A stretch of 64,000 bases of DNA, from NCBI RefSeq assembly GCF_017571495.1, contig NZ_JAGETZ010000003.1:248001-312000 (forward strand). Reading direction: 5' to 3'. The position numbers and the translations under genes are program-made. The notes under the pieces were generated by a model, which was given only the letters and a program-made list of their open reading frames with translations, did not search any database and was not told the origin of the DNA. Every line of letters begins with the position of its first letter. Within the stretch, counting starts at the first letter, position 1. Below are positions 61,387 to 64,000 of this stretch, one piece after another. Source of the stretch: Hymenobacter negativus. Lineage in GTDB: Bacteria > Bacteroidota > Bacteroidia > Cytophagales > Hymenobacteraceae.

Positions 61387-61399
61387 CGCTCTTGTGAAG

Positions 61400-62827
61400 T
61401 TACTTCAACTCCAGCGCCACCACATTCTCCACGTGGTGGGTGTGCGGGAACATATCCACTGGCTGCACGCGGGTGACTTTGTAGGCAGCATCCAGTAGCT
61501 CCAAGTCGCGGGCCTGGGTGGCGGGGTTACAGCTGATGTAGACGATGCGGGGGGCGCGAAGCTCCAGTAGGCGGGCCACCACGTCGGGGTGCATGCCGGC
61601 GCGGGGCGGGTCGGTGATGAGGACGTCGGGGCGGCCGTGGTGGGCGGTAAAGTCAGCCGTGAGGATGTCCTTCATGTCGCCGGCGTAGAACTCGGTGTTG
61701 GTGATGTTGTTGATTTCGGCGTTGACGTGGGCGTCAGCCACAGCCTGCTCCACGTACTCGACGCCGATGACCTTGCGGGCTTGGTGGGCCACGAAGCTGG
61801 CGATGGTGCCGGCTCCCGTGTAGAGGTCGTACACCAGCTCATCGCCCTTCAGGTCGGCGAAGTCGCGGGCCACTTTGTAGAGCTGGTGGGCGCCTTCGGA
61901 GTTGGTTTGGTAGAAGGATTTGGGGCCGATGCGGAAGCGTAGGCCTTCCATGTCTTCTTCGATGTAAGGTTTGCCGTGGTAGCAGACCACGTCGAGGTCG
62001 TGGAAGGTTTCGTTGCCCTTGCTATTGAGTACGTAGTTGAGCGAAGTGATGCCGGGGAACTTGGCCAGCAGGGCATCCAGCAAGGGCTCGATGCTGGGGT
62101 GGGGGCGGTAGCACTGCAGAATCACCATGATTTCGCCGGTGCTCTGAGCCGTGCGGATGATGAGGTTGCGCAGGTTGCCAGTCTGGCGCACCATGTTGCC
62201 GAACTGCAGGCCGTGCTCGCGGCCGTAGTCGCGCACAAACAGGCGGATTTCGTTGCTGGGCTCGGCCTGGAGGTGGCAGTGCTGCACGTCGATAATCTTA
62301 TCGAAGCGGGCGGGAGTGTGGAAGCCCAGCACGTTGCGGTCGAAGGTTTGGGTGTCGTCGTCGATTTGCTCCTGGGTCAGCCAGCCGTTGTCGCTGAAGG
62401 TGTATTCGAGTTTGTTGCGGTAGTAGGTGCGCTGAGGCGAGGAGAGGATGAACGGAATCTCGGGCAGAGCCACTTTGCCGATGCGCGTGAGCTGGTCCAC
62501 CACCTGCTGCTGCTTGAAGTGCAGTTGCGAATCGTAGCCCAAATGCTGCCACTTGCAGCCGCCGCACACGCCGAAGTGCTGGCAAAACGGCGTGGTGCGC
62601 AGCTCCGAGTATTTGTGAAACGCCGTGGGCACGGCCTCCAGAAAGTTCTTTTTAGCGCGGGTGATGCGCAAGTCCACGACGTCGCCGGGGGCTACCTGCG
62701 ACACAAAGATGACGAGGTTGTCGAGGCGAACCATGCATTTGCCTTCGGCCACCATGTCCTGAATCAGGATATTATGGAGGGCGTCGGCGGGTAAGTTTTT
62801 AGAGGCTTTCGTGATTTTGCGGGACAT
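61400..62827 (-). CDS. rlmD: 23S rRNA (uracil-5-)-methyltransferase RlmD/RumA family
   Basis: 475 aa from ATG 62827 (MSRKITKASKNLPADALHNI); the reading extends to 62995 but passes upstream of a TACCTTTG promoter box. A TRAM domain lies at about 15-80. Cys residues in CQHFGVCGGCKWQH bind an iron-sulfur cluster. The SAM-binding domain has LVYDLYTGAGTIASFVA, and the catalytic Cys is in YISCNPATQARDL. It methylates uridine C5 in 23S rRNA (U1939 in E. coli); a U747-type target cannot be excluded. Confidence 0.93.
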   Translation of the reverse strand: MSRKITKASKNLPADALHNILIQDMVAEGKCMVRLDNLVIFVSQVAPGDVVDLRITRAKKNFLEAVPTAFHKYSELRTTPFCQHFGVCGGCKWQHLGYDSQLHFKQQQVVDQLTRIGKVALPEIPFILSSPQRTYYRNKLEYTFSDNGWLTQEQIDDDTQTFDRNVLGFHTPARFDKIIDVQHCHLQAEPSNEIRLFVRDYGREHGLQFGNMVRQTGNLRNLIIRTAQSTGEIMVILQCYRPHPSIEPLLDALLAKFPGITSLNYVLNSKGNETFHDLDVVCYHGKPYIEEDMEGLRFRIGPKSFYQTNSEGAHQLYKVARDFADLKGDELVYDLYTGAGTIASFVAHQARKVIGVEYVEQAVADAHVNAEINNITNTEFYAGDMKDILTADFTAHHGRPDVLITDPPRAGMHPDVVARLLELRAPRIVYISCNPATQARDLELLDAAYKVTRVQPVDMFPHTHHVENVVALELK

Positions 62828-62846
62828 AACGGGAGCGGTAAGTCTG

Positions 62847-62854
62847 CAAAGGTA
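62847..62854 (-). promoter_or_regulatory. -7 box of rlmD
   Basis: On the minus strand TACCTTTG followed by C matches TAnnTTTG, 19 nt before the ATG, predicting a short leader. It supports the downstream start over the longer reading. Confidence 0.55.
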
Positions 62855-62995
62855 GACCACGGATTCTCTCGGATTTTGGGGACGAGTAAGAGAACGGAAA
62901 CGAAGCCGCACACCAATTAATCCGCCTCGCATGCAGTTGAAACAAAGTCGCAGGCGCTTGAAGGCATATGACAGAAGCGGTGTGGCGCTGGTCAA

Positions 62996-63032
62996 AAAAG
63001 AAAGGCCTCCCGAACTGGGAGGCCTTTCTTTT
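62996..63032 (-). terminator. bidirectional terminator after the CHU_C protein gene
   Basis: AAAAGAAAGGCCTCCC pairs with GGGAGGCCTTTCTTTT around a 5-nt loop; perfect 16-bp stem. It follows the minus-strand gene at 63090 by about 60 nt. Confidence 0.9.
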
Positions 63033-63089
63033 AAAAAGATGTCGACTATAAAATTCGTGAAATCCGAAAAATTCGTCCGAATCCGTGGT

Positions 63090-64000
63090 CTATTTCACCA
63101 CTTCAAACCAGTTCTTCACCGTGGGGCCATTGGGCCGGGTCAGGATGTAGAAGTAGTTGCCGGGGGCGATGTTGTCGTCCTGGCCCCAGTTGTTCTGGTA
63201 GTTGGTGGTCTTATACACCTCGCGGCCCCAACGATTGAACACGGTGAAGGTGTTGCCGGGGTAGAGTTGGATGTTGTCAATCACGAGCACATCGTTCAGG
63301 CCGTCACGGTTTGGCGTGATGATGTTGTAGGTGTTGGTCTGATTGGCAAATTTCACGTTGGCTTCGTTCGAGTTTGAGCGTAACGGCGTGGCATCCGTGC
63401 TCACGGCCACTACCCGGAAGTTCTGGTCGAAGCCTACGCTGGTTGCCGTCGAAGTGGGGTCGGTATTGGATACGGTCGCTTGCAGGGTGCCGGCGGGTAC
63501 CGTGGTCACAAGCTCCGGCGTGCCCGCGTCGGAGCGACGGTAGATTTCGTACTTGTCCACCGTGAAGCCCTGGTAGGCGTTCCAGGTCAGGGCCGTGCTG
63601 CCCTGGTCGCGGCCACCGGCGCCGGGCGTGGCCACCGCCACCAAGCGAATGGTGCGCGAAACCAGGCTGGAGAGTAGAGTGCCGCAGCCGTTGGTCAGGT
63701 CGAGGCGGTACTCATAGGAATTGCCCGAAGCATCCACGGCATTGTTATCGGTGAAGGTGGTGGCCGAAGCCGCTACCGTGCCCACCGAAGCGTACGTGCC
63801 CGAGCCCGCCACGCGGCGCATAATCTGAATCTGGTTCGGCGTGTTGCTGCTGGCCGGGGCGCGTAGCGTGAGGATGACGCGGGCGTTGCTGGTCATATCA
63901 ACCGAAGCCGTGGTAAGGGCCACCGTGGGGTTGTCGAGTATGATGGTGCGCGTCGTCGTGGTGCCTACGCACGAGGCCGGCGTGCCGCTGGTTTCGGCCG
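63090..64000 (-). CDS. gliding-motility-associated C-terminal (CHU_C/type B CTD) protein, 3' part
   Basis: The reading is open to the window edge, so the N-terminus is outside. About 303 residues are visible. Fibronectin-like modules (QIQIMRRVAGSGTYASVGTV; TVDKYEIYRRSDAG) are followed by the CHU_C domain: YNIITPNRDGLNDVLVID, FTVFNRWGREVYKTTNY and NYFYILTRPNGPT. This is the type B sorting signal of T9SS cargo such as SprB-like adhesins. Secretion and surface display are likely. An internal GTG at 63923 is not a real start. Confidence 0.92.
   Translation of the reverse strand, partial: AETSGTPASCVGTTTTRTIILDNPTVALTTASVDMTSNARVILTLRAPASSNTPNQIQIMRRVAGSGTYASVGTVAASATTFTDNNAVDASGNSYEYRLDLTNGCGTLLSSLVSRTIRLVAVATPGAGGRDQGSTALTWNAYQGFTVDKYEIYRRSDAGTPELVTTVPAGTLQATVSNTDPTSTATSVGFDQNFRVVAVSTDATPLRSNSNEANVKFANQTNTYNIITPNRDGLNDVLVIDNIQLYPGNTFTVFNRWGREVYKTTNYQNNWGQDDNIAPGNYFYILTRPNGPTVKNWFEVVK

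Noticed and set aside
1..64000. tRNA, rRNA or riboswitch genes
   Set aside because: No cloverleaf-like or known conserved RNA sequence was recognised in the intergenic regions. A covariance-model scan was not possible here; any significant tRNA or Rfam hit would overturn this.

Overview
The window looks like the chromosome of a high-GC aerobic Bacteroidota bacterium, most probably Hymenobacter or a close Cytophagales relative. This is inferred from type IX secretion system (T9SS) C-terminal sorting domains, a PorV2/PorU2-type pair, a CHU_C gliding-associated C-terminus, TAnnTTTG-type promoter boxes, the Bacteroidota PspC/DUF2807 architecture and GC-rich codon use. I see no rRNA, tRNA, CRISPR array, intact transposase, prophage or plasmid origin.

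Layout. 1-2.6 kb: end of a hybrid histidine kinase, a ten-unit 21-bp tandem repeat, and a convergent NtrC-type sigma-54 activator. 2.6-4 kb: a small accessory patch with a Cys-rich protein, a frameshifted NTF2-fold immunity-like lipoprotein, a decayed copy of an ABC ATPase tail and an alpha/beta-hydrolase remnant. 4-10 kb: an envelope-associated set made of an ABC ATPase, an ABC permease, a substrate-binding protein fused to an OmpA peptidoglycan-binding domain, and a membrane-anchored coiled-coil (PspA-like) protein, interrupted by an opposite-strand polytopic membrane gene. 10-16 kb: secreted pullulanase, a LytS/LytR two-component pair and a GT4 glycosyltransferase. 16.7-27.2 kb: two giant T9SS-secreted cell-surface proteins. 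27.4-30.2 kb: an iscS-iscU-unknown-iscA iron-sulfur cluster. 30.3-33 kb: methylmalonyl-CoA epimerase, Sua5/YrdC and CCA-adding enzyme. 33-36.2 kb: PadR regulator plus PspC/DUF2807 membrane protein. 36.6-43 kb: porV2-porU2. 43-47.6 kb: fmt, a DUF6056 membrane protein and dihydrofolate reductase, then a NamZ-like (DUF1343) lipoprotein. 47.7-64 kb: mostly housekeeping genes (FtsX/LolE-like permease, M23 peptidase, PaaE-like reductase, M3 oligopeptidase, thiL, LLM oxidoreductase, rlmD), two more T9SS client proteins and several small lipoproteins.

How it fits together. PorV2/PorU2 are T9SS-attachment-type proteins, and four other genes in the window encode T9SS-type C-terminal domains, so surface secretion is the main theme. 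Envelope stress is a second theme (PspA-like cluster, PspC/PadR, LytS/LytR). The most unusual features are non-coding: the helically phased 21-bp array, an 84-87-nt inverted-repeat module that supplies the TAG stop of the upstream gene at two unrelated gene junctions, a perfect 36-bp-arm palindrome covering the stop codons of two convergent genes, and a block of five 40-42-bp palindromic repeats. The least-explained protein system is the ABC/OmpA/PspA-like set at 4-10 kb.
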